64,000 nucleotides of DNA from Enterobacteriaceae bacterium (GTDB lineage Bacteria > Pseudomonadota > Gammaproteobacteria > Enterobacterales > Enterobacteriaceae): NCBI GenBank assembly GCA_902363335.1, contig CABIZV010000003.1, forward strand, positions 437,894-501,893. Reading direction: 5' to 3'. Under the pieces are notes generated by a model, which was given only the letters and a program-made list of their open reading frames with translations, was not told the origin of the DNA and did not search any database. Made by a program: the position numbers and the translations under genes. This document shows, piece after piece, positions 27,819 to 35,897 of the stretch (its first letter is position 1; each line of letters starts with the position of its first letter).

Positions 27819-29192
27819 TTAATGATGGGAGAACCAGTTGAGCTTATTACGCAGGCCAACTACGCGACCAACGATAATCAGCGCCGGGCTTGCCATCTGC
27901 TTTGCCAATTCGCCTAACTGTGAAAGTTCGCCATCAACAACGCGCTGGGTAATTGCCGTACCGTTTTCTACGATAGCCACCGGCATATCGGCCTGCATTC
28001 CGTATTCAATCAGCTTCTGCTGGATAGTGGCCGCCTGATTGAGCCCCATATAAAACACCAGCGTCTGTTTTTCTGCCGCCAGATTTTCCCAATCCAGTTC
28101 ACCACCGGTTTTCAGGTGTCCGGTGATAAGGCGAACGCTTTGCGCATAATCACGGTGGGTCAGGGGGATACCGGAGTAGGCTGAACAGCCAGATGCCGCG
28201 GTAATGCCGGGAACGACCGAGAAAGGAATACCGGCTTCGCACAGCGTTTCCAGCTCCTCACCCCCGCGTCCAAAGATGAACGGATCGCCCCCTTTCAGAC
28301 GCACGACGCGTTTCCCTTTTTGCGCTTCATTGAGCAGGATCTGGTTAATCTCATCCTGCGGCACACAGTGATAGCCCGCGCGTTTACCCACGAAGATGCG
28401 GTCAGCATCGCGGCGAACCAGATTCATAATGTCGTCGGACACCAGACGATCGTAGACCACCACGTCCGCTTGTTGAATTTGCTGTAAGCCTTTTAGCGTC
28501 AGCAGCCCAGCATCGCCGGGGCCGGCGCCCACCAGTACGACTTCACCGCGATGATCCAGCGGCGCATTCAGTAACTGCTCGGTGATCTCGGTGACGGCCT
28601 GCTGATCCTCGTTTGCCAGTGACTGCGCCAGCCGGTCGTTAATAAACAGTTTTTCCCAGAAGCGGCGGCGTTCACCCATGGTGGCGAACTGCTTTTTCAC
28701 TCGCGAGCGTAATTGTCCGGCATAGAGCGCAACCTTGCCCAGGTGCTGCGGCAGAATTGACTCCAGCTTCTCGCGTAGCAAACGCGCCAGCACCGGCGAG
28801 GTGCCGCCGGATGAGACGGCGACCATCAGCGGTGAACGGTCGATAATCGACGGCATAATGAAGCTGGCGGCTTTCGGCGCATCAACCACATTACAGAAGA
28901 TACGGCGGGATTCGGCTTCGTCGCTCACCAACTGATTGACCGCGTCATCGTCGGTGGCGGCAATTGCCAGCCAGCAAGATTCGAGCAGCGCAGGTTGGAA
29001 ATCACCGGCTACAAGCGTCAGCATTCCCGCCTCTGCCCAGACGTGAAACTGCGGAACGTATTCCCGTGCGTTTACCGTCAGACGTGCCCCAGCATCAAGC
29101 AGCAGACGCGCTTTACGCTCAGCGACATCACCGCCGCCGACCAGCAAACAGTCACGATCGCGCAGTTGGCAAAAAATGGGTAAGTAATCCAA
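27819..29192 (-). CDS. cysG: Siroheme synthase (trifunctional)
   Basis: A 457-residue fused enzyme making siroheme for sulfite and nitrite reductases. The N-terminal half (1 to about 203) is the NAD-dependent dehydrogenase/ferrochelatase, with GGGDVAERK at residues 19-27 and the regulatory Ser128 region (SSGGTSPVL). The C-terminal half is uroporphyrinogen III methyltransferase (VLVGAGPGDAGLLTLKG, VVYDRLVS, GDPFIFGRGGEE). Length equals E. coli CysG. It follows nirD by 143 bp with no nirC between, unlike E. coli. Confidence 0.98.
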   Translation of the reverse strand: MDYLPIFCQLRDRDCLLVGGGDVAERKARLLLDAGARLTVNAREYVPQFHVWAEAGMLTLVAGDFQPALLESCWLAIAATDDDAVNQLVSDEAESRRIFCNVVDAPKAASFIMPSIIDRSPLMVAVSSGGTSPVLARLLREKLESILPQHLGKVALYAGQLRSRVKKQFATMGERRRFWEKLFINDRLAQSLANEDQQAVTEITEQLLNAPLDHRGEVVLVGAGPGDAGLLTLKGLQQIQQADVVVYDRLVSDDIMNLVRRDADRIFVGKRAGYHCVPQDEINQILLNEAQKGKRVVRLKGGDPFIFGRGGEELETLCEAGIPFSVVPGITAASGCSAYSGIPLTHRDYAQSVRLITGHLKTGGELDWENLAAEKQTLVFYMGLNQAATIQQKLIEYGMQADMPVAIVENGTAITQRVVDGELSQLGELAKQMASPALIIVGRVVGLRNKLNWFSHH

Positions 29193-29242
29193 GGGGCAAC
29201 CTCACGGAATAGAGAAATTCGGGGGGATAATAATGCGGGTAA

Positions 29243-29292
29243 GGATAACAGCAGTTATCGTATGGAATATACGATTTTTCCCGCTGTTATCC
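29243..29292. other. Two-tier hairpin between nirD and cysG
   Basis: The outer arms GGATAACAGC (29243-29252) and GCTGTTATCC (29283-29292) are perfect inverses. Inside them ATCGTAT (29257-29263) pairs with ATACGAT (29269-29275). It fills the 143-bp gap where nirC stands in E. coli. No T-run follows on the coding strand, so attenuation, RNase processing or 3'-end protection of nirBD mRNA are possible roles. Confidence 0.7.
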
Positions 29293-29335
29293 CCTTAGGG
29301 TCATAAGTTTTCGTTATTACTTATGTCCAAAACGA

Positions 29336-29662
29336 TCAGGCCCTTAACTGTACCTGACCGTCTTTAACGCGAACATCATAATGGGCGACGGAGTGACTTT
29401 CGTCCTCCATGCACAGGCCGTCACTTAAACGGAAACGCTGTTTTTTCAACGGACTGGCGACCCACAGTTCGCCCTGGTGTTCGGCTATCAGGCCGCGAGA
29501 CAGCACGCTCGACTCAAAGAACGGGTCGATGTTGCTGATGGCGAATACCTGGTCGTCGGCGTAGGGGCGGAATACGGCAATCTGTTTATCGCCCAGCAGC
29601 GCACAAACGCCAGTTGCGGGCAGAATAGCGTCAATCTTGCAGATATTTATCCACTGGCTCAT
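29336..29662 (-). CDS. nirD: Nitrite reductase (NADH) small subunit
   Basis: A 108-residue Rieske-like subunit of the cytoplasmic NADH-dependent nitrite reductase. As in E. coli NirD, the Rieske fold is kept (DKQIAVFRPYADDQVFAISN, GELWVASPLKKQRFRL) but the Cys-X-His cluster ligands are missing, so it is structural rather than a redox centre. Its ATG overlaps the nirB stop by four bases (ATGA). Confidence 0.96.
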   Translation of the reverse strand: MSQWINICKIDAILPATGVCALLGDKQIAVFRPYADDQVFAISNIDPFFESSVLSRGLIAEHQGELWVASPLKKQRFRLSDGLCMEDESHSVAHYDVRVKDGQVQLRA

Positions 29663-32202
29663 GCGTTTTCCTCCACCAGAGTAACCGGAATGCGTTCATA
29701 CGGCGTGGCCGGACGGTGCTGTTCACGCTCGGCGACCACCTGGACGTTCGGGTCACGCTGTTCGCTGTTGATAAAGTGTTTGAAACGAACCTGTGCGGCC
29801 GGAGAGTTCACGGTTTCCGTCCACTCACAGGCAAAGGCGTCACGCAGGCGGGCGATCTCTTCTTCCAGATGCTGATTCAGGCCCAGCTTGTCGTCGATGA
29901 TCACCGAACGCAGGTACTCGATACCGCCTTCCAGATTGTCCAGCCATGGCGCGGTACGCGTCAGCTTATCGGCGGTGCGGATGTAGAACATCATGAAACG
30001 GTCGAGATACTTGATAAGCGTATCGCGATCGAGGTCAGCCGCCAGCAGGTCTGCGTGGCGCGGTTTCATGCCGCCGTTACCGCAGACGTACAGGTTCCAG
30101 CCTTTCTCGGTGGCGATGATGCCCACGTCTTTACCCTGAGCTTCCGCACATTCACGGGTACAGCCAGAGACGCCAAACTTCATCTTATGCGGCGTACGAA
30201 TGCCTTTGTAGCGGTTTTCCAGCTCAACCCCGAAGCCTACGCTGTCGCCGACGCCATAACGGCACCACGTGCTGCCTACGCAGGTTTTGGCCATACGCAG
30301 CGCTTTCGCATAGGCATGACCGGTTTCGAAGCCCGCTTCAATCAGCTGACGCCAGATTTCTGGGAGATCATCTTTTTGCGCGCCGAAAAGACCAATACGC
30401 TGAGAACCGGTGATTTTGGTGTACAGGTTAAATTCGCTGGCGATACGACCAACGGCAACCAGCCCTTCCGGGGTAATTTCGCCGCCCGCAGAGCGTGGGA
30501 TAACCGAGTAGGTACCGTCTTTCTGGATGTTTGCCAGGAAGTTGTCGTTACTATCCTGCAACGGCGTGTGCTGCGGCTTGAGGATATATTCATTCCAGCA
30601 AGAGGCCAGCAGAGATCCGACGGTCGGTTTACACACTTCACAACCGTAGCCCTTACCGTATTTCGCCAGCAGTTCGTCGAAGGTTTTGATGCCTTCAACG
30701 CGGATAAGGTGATAAAGCTCCTGACGGGTAAACGCGAAGTGTTCACACAGGTTGTTGTTCACTTCGATACCCTGCTTCGCCAATTCGGCGTTGAGCACTT
30801 GGGTCACCAGCGGGATACAACCGCCGCAGCCGGTTCCGGCTTTGGTTTCCGCTTTGAGCGCGGCGACGGTGTGGCAACCTTTGTTGATGGCGGCAATCAG
30901 CGCGCCTTTAGTGACATCGAAGCATGAACAAATTTGCGCGCTGTCCGGCAGTTTATCAACGCCAATAGAAGGCTTACCGCCGCTCGCATGGGCGGGCAGA
31001 ATCAGCGCATCTGGGTTTTCCGGCAGTTCAATGCCATTCAGCGCCAGCTGTAGCAGGTTGCCGAAGTCGCTGGTATCACCGACCAGTACCGCGCCAAGCA
31101 ATGTTTTGTTGTCGGGGCTGACGATAAGACGTTTGTAGACCTCTTTGTTTTCGTCGAGGTAAACGTAGCTGCGCGCGCCTGGGGTGCGGCCGTGAGCATC
31201 GCCAATACCGCCAACGTCAACGCCAAGCAGTTTGAGCTTGGCGCTCATGTCTGCGCCCTGGAAGCTATTTTCGTTGCCGAGGATATGGTCGACGGCGACC
31301 TGCGCCATTTTGTAGCCCGGCGCAACCAGGCCGTAGACGCGGTTTTTCCAGCTCGCGCATTCGCCGATAGCGTAGATATCCGGGTCAGAGGTCTGGCAAC
31401 TGTCGTTAATCATGATGCCGCCGCGCTGGCCGACTTCCAGACCACATTGCGTTGCCAGTTTATCGCGTGGGCGAATACCGGTAGAGAAGACGATAAAGTC
31501 GACTTCCAGCTGGCTGCCGTCGGCAAAGCGCATAGTTTTACGCGCGTTTTCGCCTTCCTGAACGATCTCTTTGGTGTTTTTATTGGTGTGAACTTTCACA
31601 CCCATGCTTTCGATTTTGCGCTTAAGTTGCTCACCGCCCATCTGATCGAGCTGTTCTGCCATCAGCATGGGGGCAAATTCGATAACGTGCGTTTCGACAC
31701 CGAGGTTTTTCAGCGCGCCTGCGGCTTCAAGGCCGAGCAGACCACCGCCGACGACTGCACCGCGTTTGCTCCGGCGCGCGCAGGCCTCAATGGCGTTCAG
31801 ATCTTCAATGGTACGGTAAACGAAGCAATCCTGAGTTTCAGACCCTTTAATCGGCGGAACCCACGGATAAGAGCCGGTCGCCATGATCAGTTTGTCATAA
31901 AAGACGGTACGACCCGCGCTGGAGTGGATCACCTTCTCTTGACGGTTGATGGTGATAGCGCGTTCGCCGACCAGTACTTTTACACCGTGCTTCTCATAGA
32001 AGCCTTCACGAACCAGTGACAGTTCTTCTGCCGTGTGGTGAGAGAAGTAAGATGAAAGGTGGACGCGGTCGTAGGCGATGCGGGGTTCTTCACAGAAGAC
32101 GGTAATATCAAGCTGGCTGGCGTCGGTTTTATCGAGAATGTCCTCGATGAAACGGTGGCCGACCATGCCATTACCGATAATTGCGAGTCTGACTTTGCTC
32201 AT
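29659..32202 (-). CDS. nirB: Nitrite reductase (NADH) large subunit
   Basis: An 847-residue cytoplasmic enzyme reducing nitrite to ammonium with NADH. The N-terminal FAD/NAD(P)H oxidoreductase part has GNGMVGHRF and GGGLLGLEAAGAL. A BFD-like [2Fe-2S] region follows (ICSCFDVTKG … CGGCIP). The C-terminal siroheme/[4Fe-4S] domain has TWCRYGVGDS, SGCTRECAEAQGKD and YVCGNGG. Length equals E. coli NirB. It needs siroheme from the adjacent cysG. Upstream lies an FNR and NarL/NarP promoter, so expression should rise without oxygen and with nitrate or nitrite. Confidence 0.98.
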   Translation of the reverse strand: MSKVRLAIIGNGMVGHRFIEDILDKTDASQLDITVFCEEPRIAYDRVHLSSYFSHHTAEELSLVREGFYEKHGVKVLVGERAITINRQEKVIHSSAGRTVFYDKLIMATGSYPWVPPIKGSETQDCFVYRTIEDLNAIEACARRSKRGAVVGGGLLGLEAAGALKNLGVETHVIEFAPMLMAEQLDQMGGEQLKRKIESMGVKVHTNKNTKEIVQEGENARKTMRFADGSQLEVDFIVFSTGIRPRDKLATQCGLEVGQRGGIMINDSCQTSDPDIYAIGECASWKNRVYGLVAPGYKMAQVAVDHILGNENSFQGADMSAKLKLLGVDVGGIGDAHGRTPGARSYVYLDENKEVYKRLIVSPDNKTLLGAVLVGDTSDFGNLLQLALNGIELPENPDALILPAHASGGKPSIGVDKLPDSAQICSCFDVTKGALIAAINKGCHTVAALKAETKAGTGCGGCIPLVTQVLNAELAKQGIEVNNNLCEHFAFTRQELYHLIRVEGIKTFDELLAKYGKGYGCEVCKPTVGSLLASCWNEYILKPQHTPLQDSNDNFLANIQKDGTYSVIPRSAGGEITPEGLVAVGRIASEFNLYTKITGSQRIGLFGAQKDDLPEIWRQLIEAGFETGHAYAKALRMAKTCVGSTWCRYGVGDSVGFGVELENRYKGIRTPHKMKFGVSGCTRECAEAQGKDVGIIATEKGWNLYVCGNGGMKPRHADLLAADLDRDTLIKYLDRFMMFYIRTADKLTRTAPWLDNLEGGIEYLRSVIIDDKLGLNQHLEEEIARLRDAFACEWTETVNSPAAQVRFKHFINSEQRDPNVQVVAEREQHRPATPYERIPVTLVEENA

Positions 32203-32225
32203 TTTTGCCTCGATTTCTATTCTAA

Positions 32226-32303
32226 TACTGCCTACCTTAACGATTCAGCTAGTGGGATTATTGATTCAAATCAATTTAGCCTTTGCCTACCACTTAATGA
32301 GTA
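32226..32303 (-). promoter_or_regulatory. nirB promoter: -10, FNR site and NarL/NarP 7-2-7 site
   Basis: On the minus strand, TTGAT-TTGA-ATCAA (32261-32274) is a perfect FNR consensus. A -10 TAAGGT is at 32234-32239, placing the FNR centre about 41.5 bases before a start near 32226. TACTCAT-TA-AGTGGTA (32288-32303) is a perfect 7-2-7 NarL/NarP site centred near -69.5. The arrangement reproduces the E. coli nirB promoter. The start itself is inferred from the FNR spacing. Confidence 0.92.
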
Positions 32304-32479
32304 GAGTGATGATTTTTAAGTGGTTTTGTAAGTTGCGGAAAATACTCAACTTTATGAGGTGGGTGTTTTTTGAGCGAAAAGTGTGAAAAATCGGCAGTAG
32401 GGGGATGTTTGTCAGATTGGAGTGGGGTTCCGTCCACCTTAAGTTGGGAAGAACATGTTGCTTCATCACCTGTGAACGG

Positions 32480-32509
32480 GTTAAGGGGGGCGGCCGCGCC
32501 CCCCTTAAC
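32480..32509. repeat. Perfect 13-bp hairpin with GC core
   Basis: The left arm is GTTAAGGGGGGCG, the loop GCCG and the right arm CGCCCCCCTTAAC. The arms are exact inverses. No T-run follows on either side. Confidence 0.9.
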
Positions 32510-32611
32510 AATCCCCGCGGCCCCGCAAGGAAATCGGTGCTTCGCACTGCGCTCGCCTCCGAACTCCAGCCTGCGGCACGGCGAAACTCGACGTCCCTGT
32601 CTCGCTTCGCC

Positions 32612-32636
32612 TCAGTCCGCCATCCAGGCGGACTGA
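32612..32636. repeat. Perfect 10-bp hairpin
   Basis: The arms TCAGTCCGCC and GGCGGACTGA enclose the loop ATCCA (TGGAT on the minus strand). It lies in the first structured block of the tsgA-nirB region. Confidence 0.9.
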
Positions 32637-32683
32637 CCTTGTCTTCCATTCTCCGGCTCGCCGATTTCAGCGGGGACACATCG

Positions 32684-32810
32684 GTTTCAGAATGATTGGT
32701 TTTGGTTGTTAAATTAAGGGCAAGACTGAGCAGTTTCAGAATGATTGGTTTTGGTTGTTAAATTAAGGGCAAGGCTGAGCAGTTTAAGAATGATTGGTTT
32801 TAGCTTTTAA
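32684..32810. repeat. 49-bp tandem repeat, two full copies and one degraded
   Basis: The unit starts GTTTCAGAATGATTGG and ends CTGAGCA. Copy 1 is 32684-32732 and copy 2 is 32733-32781; they differ at one base (AAGACTG / AAGGCTG). Copy 3 starts at 32782 (GTTTAAGAATGATTGG) and loses similarity after about 28 bases. The AT-rich unit separates two GC-rich structured blocks. Confidence 0.93.
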
Positions 32811-32872
32811 CTAAATGACCGCACGGGCTTTGGTGGCGTCTAAATCGCCGAAGCGTTCCCTGTAGGCCGGGG

Positions 32873-32928
32873 CAGCCCACATGGATGTGGGCTGAGGGCG
32901 TGGTTTACATGGATGTAAACTCGCGCCC
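32873..32928 (+). other. Twin hairpins sharing the loop ACATGGATGT
   Basis: CAGCCCACAT-GG-ATGTGGGCTG (32873-32894) is followed by GTTTACAT-GG-ATGTAAAC (32903-32920), the latter inside an outer GGGCG/CGCCC stem (32896-32900 with 32924-32928). Stem sequences differ but the ACATGGATGT core is identical. As plus-strand RNA, each would show GGA at a hairpin tip, close to the CsrA consensus RUACARGGAUGU. No promoter for such an RNA was found. Confidence 0.6.
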
Positions 32929-33122
32929 GACCCGAAGCCGGAGGGGATAAGCTGAGGGAACCGCGCAGCGGCGATTTTGCCGCCAGAGCCTGGGGGTGCA
33001 GGGGGCGGCGGCGATTGGCCGCCCCTTGCGTGCTCCCTGCGCCCGCGCGTTTTATATGGCTATATCTGGAAGGGAGCGCAACAGGGCACTACACCCCCAA
33101 AAAGATCCCCCAACCAAGAAGA

Positions 33123-34304
33123 TTAGTGAGCCCCACCAACCGCATGCTGACGATGACGACTCACAAACCCAAGCACCAAACACATCACAAACACCACCGC
33201 ATAAAGCGCGTTAGAAGTCGTCAACGCCGCCAGCGGCCCGCTGCTCGCCACAATTGGCCCAGTCACAACAAACGTCAGCATCGTGCCGATGGTGCCGCAG
33301 GTCAGCACAAAGTTAACCAGTTTGGGTGAGGCCACTTTGGTCTGCAAAGAACCGAGCGTAATAATTGAGGTGTAGATAGCGCTAGAGAAGAAGCCCAGCG
33401 TCAGGATAAACAACGCCAGATGCTGTGGTTCACCATGGTTGAACAGATACATCATCACCGTCGCAATACCCGCCAGCACCGTCAGAATACGTTGCAGGTC
33501 GAAGAAGCGCAGAATGAAACTGAACGCCCACATGCCGAACATATAAGACATCCAGAAATCGCTTACCAGCTTACCGGCGTCGTTCAGGCTCATGCCCAGA
33601 CCCTTGGCATATTCTGGCACCCACGAGATAAAGCCCAGTTGGCCCAGGATGTAGCACAGCGCGGCAATTGACAGGAACAGTACGCCGATACCCCACTTTT
33701 CTTTCGCAACCGGCTGGTCATCCTGCTGTGCTTTCTTGCCCAGTACCGGGAAGTCACAGCCAAAGGTCAGAATAAAGATAGCCACGTAAATCAGGCCAAT
33801 GCAGGCGTAAACCCAGTACCACTCAATGGTACGTGCCAGCAGCCAGGCAGCCAGCATCGGGAAAATCATCCCGGCCATGCTAAAGAAGGAGTCGGTAAAC
33901 AGCAAACGCGCACCACGCTGACGTCCTTCATACATATGGGTAATCAGGAACGTACCGATGGACATGGTGATACCGCTGACCAGGCCCAGCACGAACATCG
34001 CGGCGGAGAACAGTGCCAGACTATGGCTGGTCATCAACCCGGCCACTGCCAGCACCATCAGAATAAAGCCAAAACGCAGCTGCGTTTTCAGCGGAACGAT
34101 TTCCATCAGCCAGGCATTCAGGAAAATCGAGATCAGGATCCCAGCGTTCAGGAAGGTAAAGGTGTTACTCATACTGGAAACCGGCAGATTAAAATAATCG
34201 GCAATGTTTCCCATCACCATCCCGGTGACAATTACCAACGCACCGGTGAGGGCGTAGGAGAAGAAGCTGATCCATGTGAGCTTGATACGGTTGCTGTTAG
34301 TCAT
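33123..34304 (-). CDS. tsgA: MFS transporter TsgA
   Basis: A 393-residue major-facilitator protein with about twelve membrane helices and a central cytoplasmic loop (about 195-215, ending EKWGIGVLFLSIAALC). Length and sequence follow E. coli TsgA/YhfC. It was described in Salmonella through tellurite/selenite and growth phenotypes, but the substrate is not known. It is divergent from ppiA and is followed by the unusual 0.9-kb region before nirB. Confidence 0.95.
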   Translation of the reverse strand: MTNSNRIKLTWISFFSYALTGALVIVTGMVMGNIADYFNLPVSSMSNTFTFLNAGILISIFLNAWLMEIVPLKTQLRFGFILMVLAVAGLMTSHSLALFSAAMFVLGLVSGITMSIGTFLITHMYEGRQRGARLLFTDSFFSMAGMIFPMLAAWLLARTIEWYWVYACIGLIYVAIFILTFGCDFPVLGKKAQQDDQPVAKEKWGIGVLFLSIAALCYILGQLGFISWVPEYAKGLGMSLNDAGKLVSDFWMSYMFGMWAFSFILRFFDLQRILTVLAGIATVMMYLFNHGEPQHLALFILTLGFFSSAIYTSIITLGSLQTKVASPKLVNFVLTCGTIGTMLTFVVTGPIVASSGPLAALTTSNALYAVVFVMCLVLGFVSRHRQHAVGGAH

Positions 34305-34425
34305 GACTGGCCTGTGAATAGTTGTGTAAAACGCGTTGACTCTGCGCTGAGCGGGCAGATTTTATGCACTGTGGTGACGTATTCATAGTTTTATTACGCA
34401 AACGTTGGCGTATTACACTTTTCTC

Positions 34426-34441
34426 TGTGATCCAGATCACA
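34426..34441. promoter_or_regulatory. CRP-binding site between tsgA and ppiA
   Basis: TGTGA-TCCAGA-TCACA matches the CRP consensus TGTGA-N6-TCACA exactly. It lies about 140 bp before ppiA and 120 bp before tsgA. E. coli ppiA is CRP-controlled, so ppiA is the likely target. Confidence 0.85.
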
Positions 34442-34580
34442 AAATAAATGCGACAATTCTTAGCTTGATCATTATGAAGGTTACATACATGTAAACTTTG
34501 GTAAAGCACTGGCCTGTGGGCCTAAGCCTCTTTAGAATCAAGCCACTTGCTTCCCAACTGCACTCGTTAAAGGATTTCTC

Positions 34581-35153
34581 ATGCTCAAATCAACTCTGGC
34601 GGCCGTGGCGGCTGTTTTTGCTCTCTCCGCGGTGGCTCCTGCAGCTTTAGCAGCAACCAATGACCCGCATGTTTTGCTGACCACCTCGGCTGGCAACATC
34701 GAGCTGCAATTGGATAGCCAGAAAGCGCCAGTCTCCGTTGAAAACTTCCTTAAGTATGTCAACAGCGGTTTCTATAACAACACCACGTTCCACCGTGTGA
34801 TCCCGGGCTTTATGATTCAGGGTGGTGGCTTTAACGAGCAGATGCAGCAGAAGCAGCCTAATCCACCGATTAAAAACGAAGCGGATAACGGTCTGCGTAA
34901 TACCCGTGGCACCGTCGCGATGGCGCGCACTGCCGATAAAGACAGCGCGACCAGCCAGTTCTTTATCAACGTGGCCGACAATGCTTTCTTAGATCACGGT
35001 CAGCGTGATTTTGGCTACGCCGTATTCGGTAAAGTGGTTAAAGGGATGGATGTGGCCGACAAAATTTCCCAGGTTCAGAGCCATAACGTAGGGCCGTACC
35101 AGAATGTACCGTCCAAGCCTATCGTTATCCTGTCGGCAAAAGTCCTACCGTAA
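34581..35153 (+). CDS. ppiA: Periplasmic peptidyl-prolyl isomerase A (cyclophilin)
   Basis: A 190-residue cyclophilin-type isomerase. It has a Sec signal peptide at residues 1-24 ending ALA, then the catalytic region FHRVIPGFMIQGGGF and TSQFFINVADN. Length equals E. coli PpiA. In E. coli yhfG and fic follow; here pabA starts 97 bp after ppiA, so both are absent. A hairpin (GGGCGGC…GCCGCCC) lies right after the stop, without a T-run. Confidence 0.97.
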   Translation: MLKSTLAAVAAVFALSAVAPAALAATNDPHVLLTTSAGNIELQLDSQKAPVSVENFLKYVNSGFYNNTTFHRVIPGFMIQGGGFNEQMQQKQPNPPIKNEADNGLRNTRGTVAMARTADKDSATSQFFINVADNAFLDHGQRDFGYAVFGKVVKGMDVADKISQVQSHNVGPYQNVPSKPIVILSAKVLP

Positions 35154-35249
35154 GTTATAGAGGGCGGCGTTACGCATGAGGCTGCCGCCCATATCGCTAA
35201 AGCAGTAAGCTCCCGGTAGAATGGCGGCAGATAAACGACCGGAGCCGCC

Positions 35250-35813
35250 ATGATCCTGCTGATTGATAACTACGATTCCTTTACCTGGAACCTCTACCAG
35301 TATTTTTGCGAGCTGGGGGCCAGCGTAACGGTCAAACGTAACGACGATATCTCCCTTGATGACATCGCGTCGCTCGCTCCGCACAAAATCGTTATCTCCC
35401 CCGGCCCCTGTACGCCAGATGACGCCGGTATCTCTCTGGATGTGATTCGCCACTATGCGGGAAAAATACCGCTGCTCGGCGTTTGCTTAGGTCACCAGGC
35501 CATCGCGCAGGCCTTCGGCGCGCGTATCGTTCGTGCGGCGAAAGTGATGCACGGCAAAACCTCACCGATTACTCATCAGCAGCAGGGCGTGTTTCGCGGC
35601 CTGAATAACCCGCTGACCGTCACGCGTTATCACTCTTTGCTCATTGATCCTGAGACGTTGCCCGATTGTTTTGACGTCACTGCCCGCAGCGCGGCGGGGG
35701 AAATTATGGGCATTCGCCACCGGCAGTGGGATTTGGAAGGCGTGCAGTTCCACCCGGAGAGTATTCTCAGCGAACAAGGGCACGAGCTACTGGCAAACTT
35801 TCTCAATCGATAG
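35250..35813 (+). CDS. pabA: Aminodeoxychorismate synthase, glutamine amidotransferase subunit
   Basis: A 187-residue class I glutaminase that supplies ammonia to PabB for p-aminobenzoate and folate synthesis. The nucleophile is Cys79 in GVCLGHQAIAQ; the His and Glu of the triad are in VQFHPESI. The oxyanion region ISPGPCTPDDAG is present. Length equals E. coli PabA. It is followed by argD after 84 bp. Confidence 0.97.
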   Translation: MILLIDNYDSFTWNLYQYFCELGASVTVKRNDDISLDDIASLAPHKIVISPGPCTPDDAGISLDVIRHYAGKIPLLGVCLGHQAIAQAFGARIVRAAKVMHGKTSPITHQQQGVFRGLNNPLTVTRYHSLLIDPETLPDCFDVTARSAAGEIMGIRHRQWDLEGVQFHPESILSEQGHELLANFLNR

Positions 35814-35897
35814 TCGTTGCCATTGTGTGATTTTTTATGCATATTTTGTGGATAGATTCTCACAATCAACGCTGCATCGCTTGAAGAAGGGCATGAC

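Larger units (their letters stand above)
32310..33122. other. Non-coding, hairpin-rich region between tsgA and nirB
   Basis: About 0.8 kb without a credible gene. It holds two GC-rich structured blocks (about 32430-32660 and 32857-33080) separated by a 49-bp tandem repeat. Perfect hairpins are at 32480-32509 (13-bp stem), 32612-32636 (10-bp), 32873-32894 (10-bp arms), 32903-32920 (8-bp plus an outer 5-bp stem), 32968-32983 and 33002-33025 (8-bp). Short frames inside (for example 32405-32695) have biased composition and no ribosome site or conserved motif that I recognise. It may be a dispersed intergenic element or a structured RNA; I cannot name it. Confidence 0.7.

Noticed and set aside
29280..29300. 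Resemblance to a homing-endonuclease site (GGATAACAGC near an AT-rich end)
   Set aside because: Only part of the I-SceI sequence is matched, and the match is fully explained as one arm of a hairpin.
29193..29335. Remnant of nirC
   Set aside because: No frame or membrane-segment coding stretch is visible in the 143 bp on either strand; it is a clean absence and not a pseudogene.
29336..29662. Loss of Rieske cluster ligands in NirD as a damaging mutation
   Set aside because: NirD proteins of this family normally lack the Cys-X-His ligands.
29716..30927. A 403-codon open frame on the plus strand opposite nirB
   Set aside because: nirB is a certain gene over the same bases. The frame is a shadow caused by GC-rich codon use, with no ribosome site or recognisable domain. 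Similar long shadows opposite yhgF, pckA, yheS and envZ were dropped for the same reason.
32405..32695. Short frames (for example 96 codons plus strand, 130 codons minus strand) in the tsgA-nirB gap
   Set aside because: They run through perfect hairpins and the tandem repeat, have biased composition, lack ribosome sites and give no family I recognise. Non-coding structure explains them better.
32684..32810. Possible CRISPR array
   Set aside because: Copies are directly adjacent (49-bp period) with no unique spacers, and there are no cas genes.
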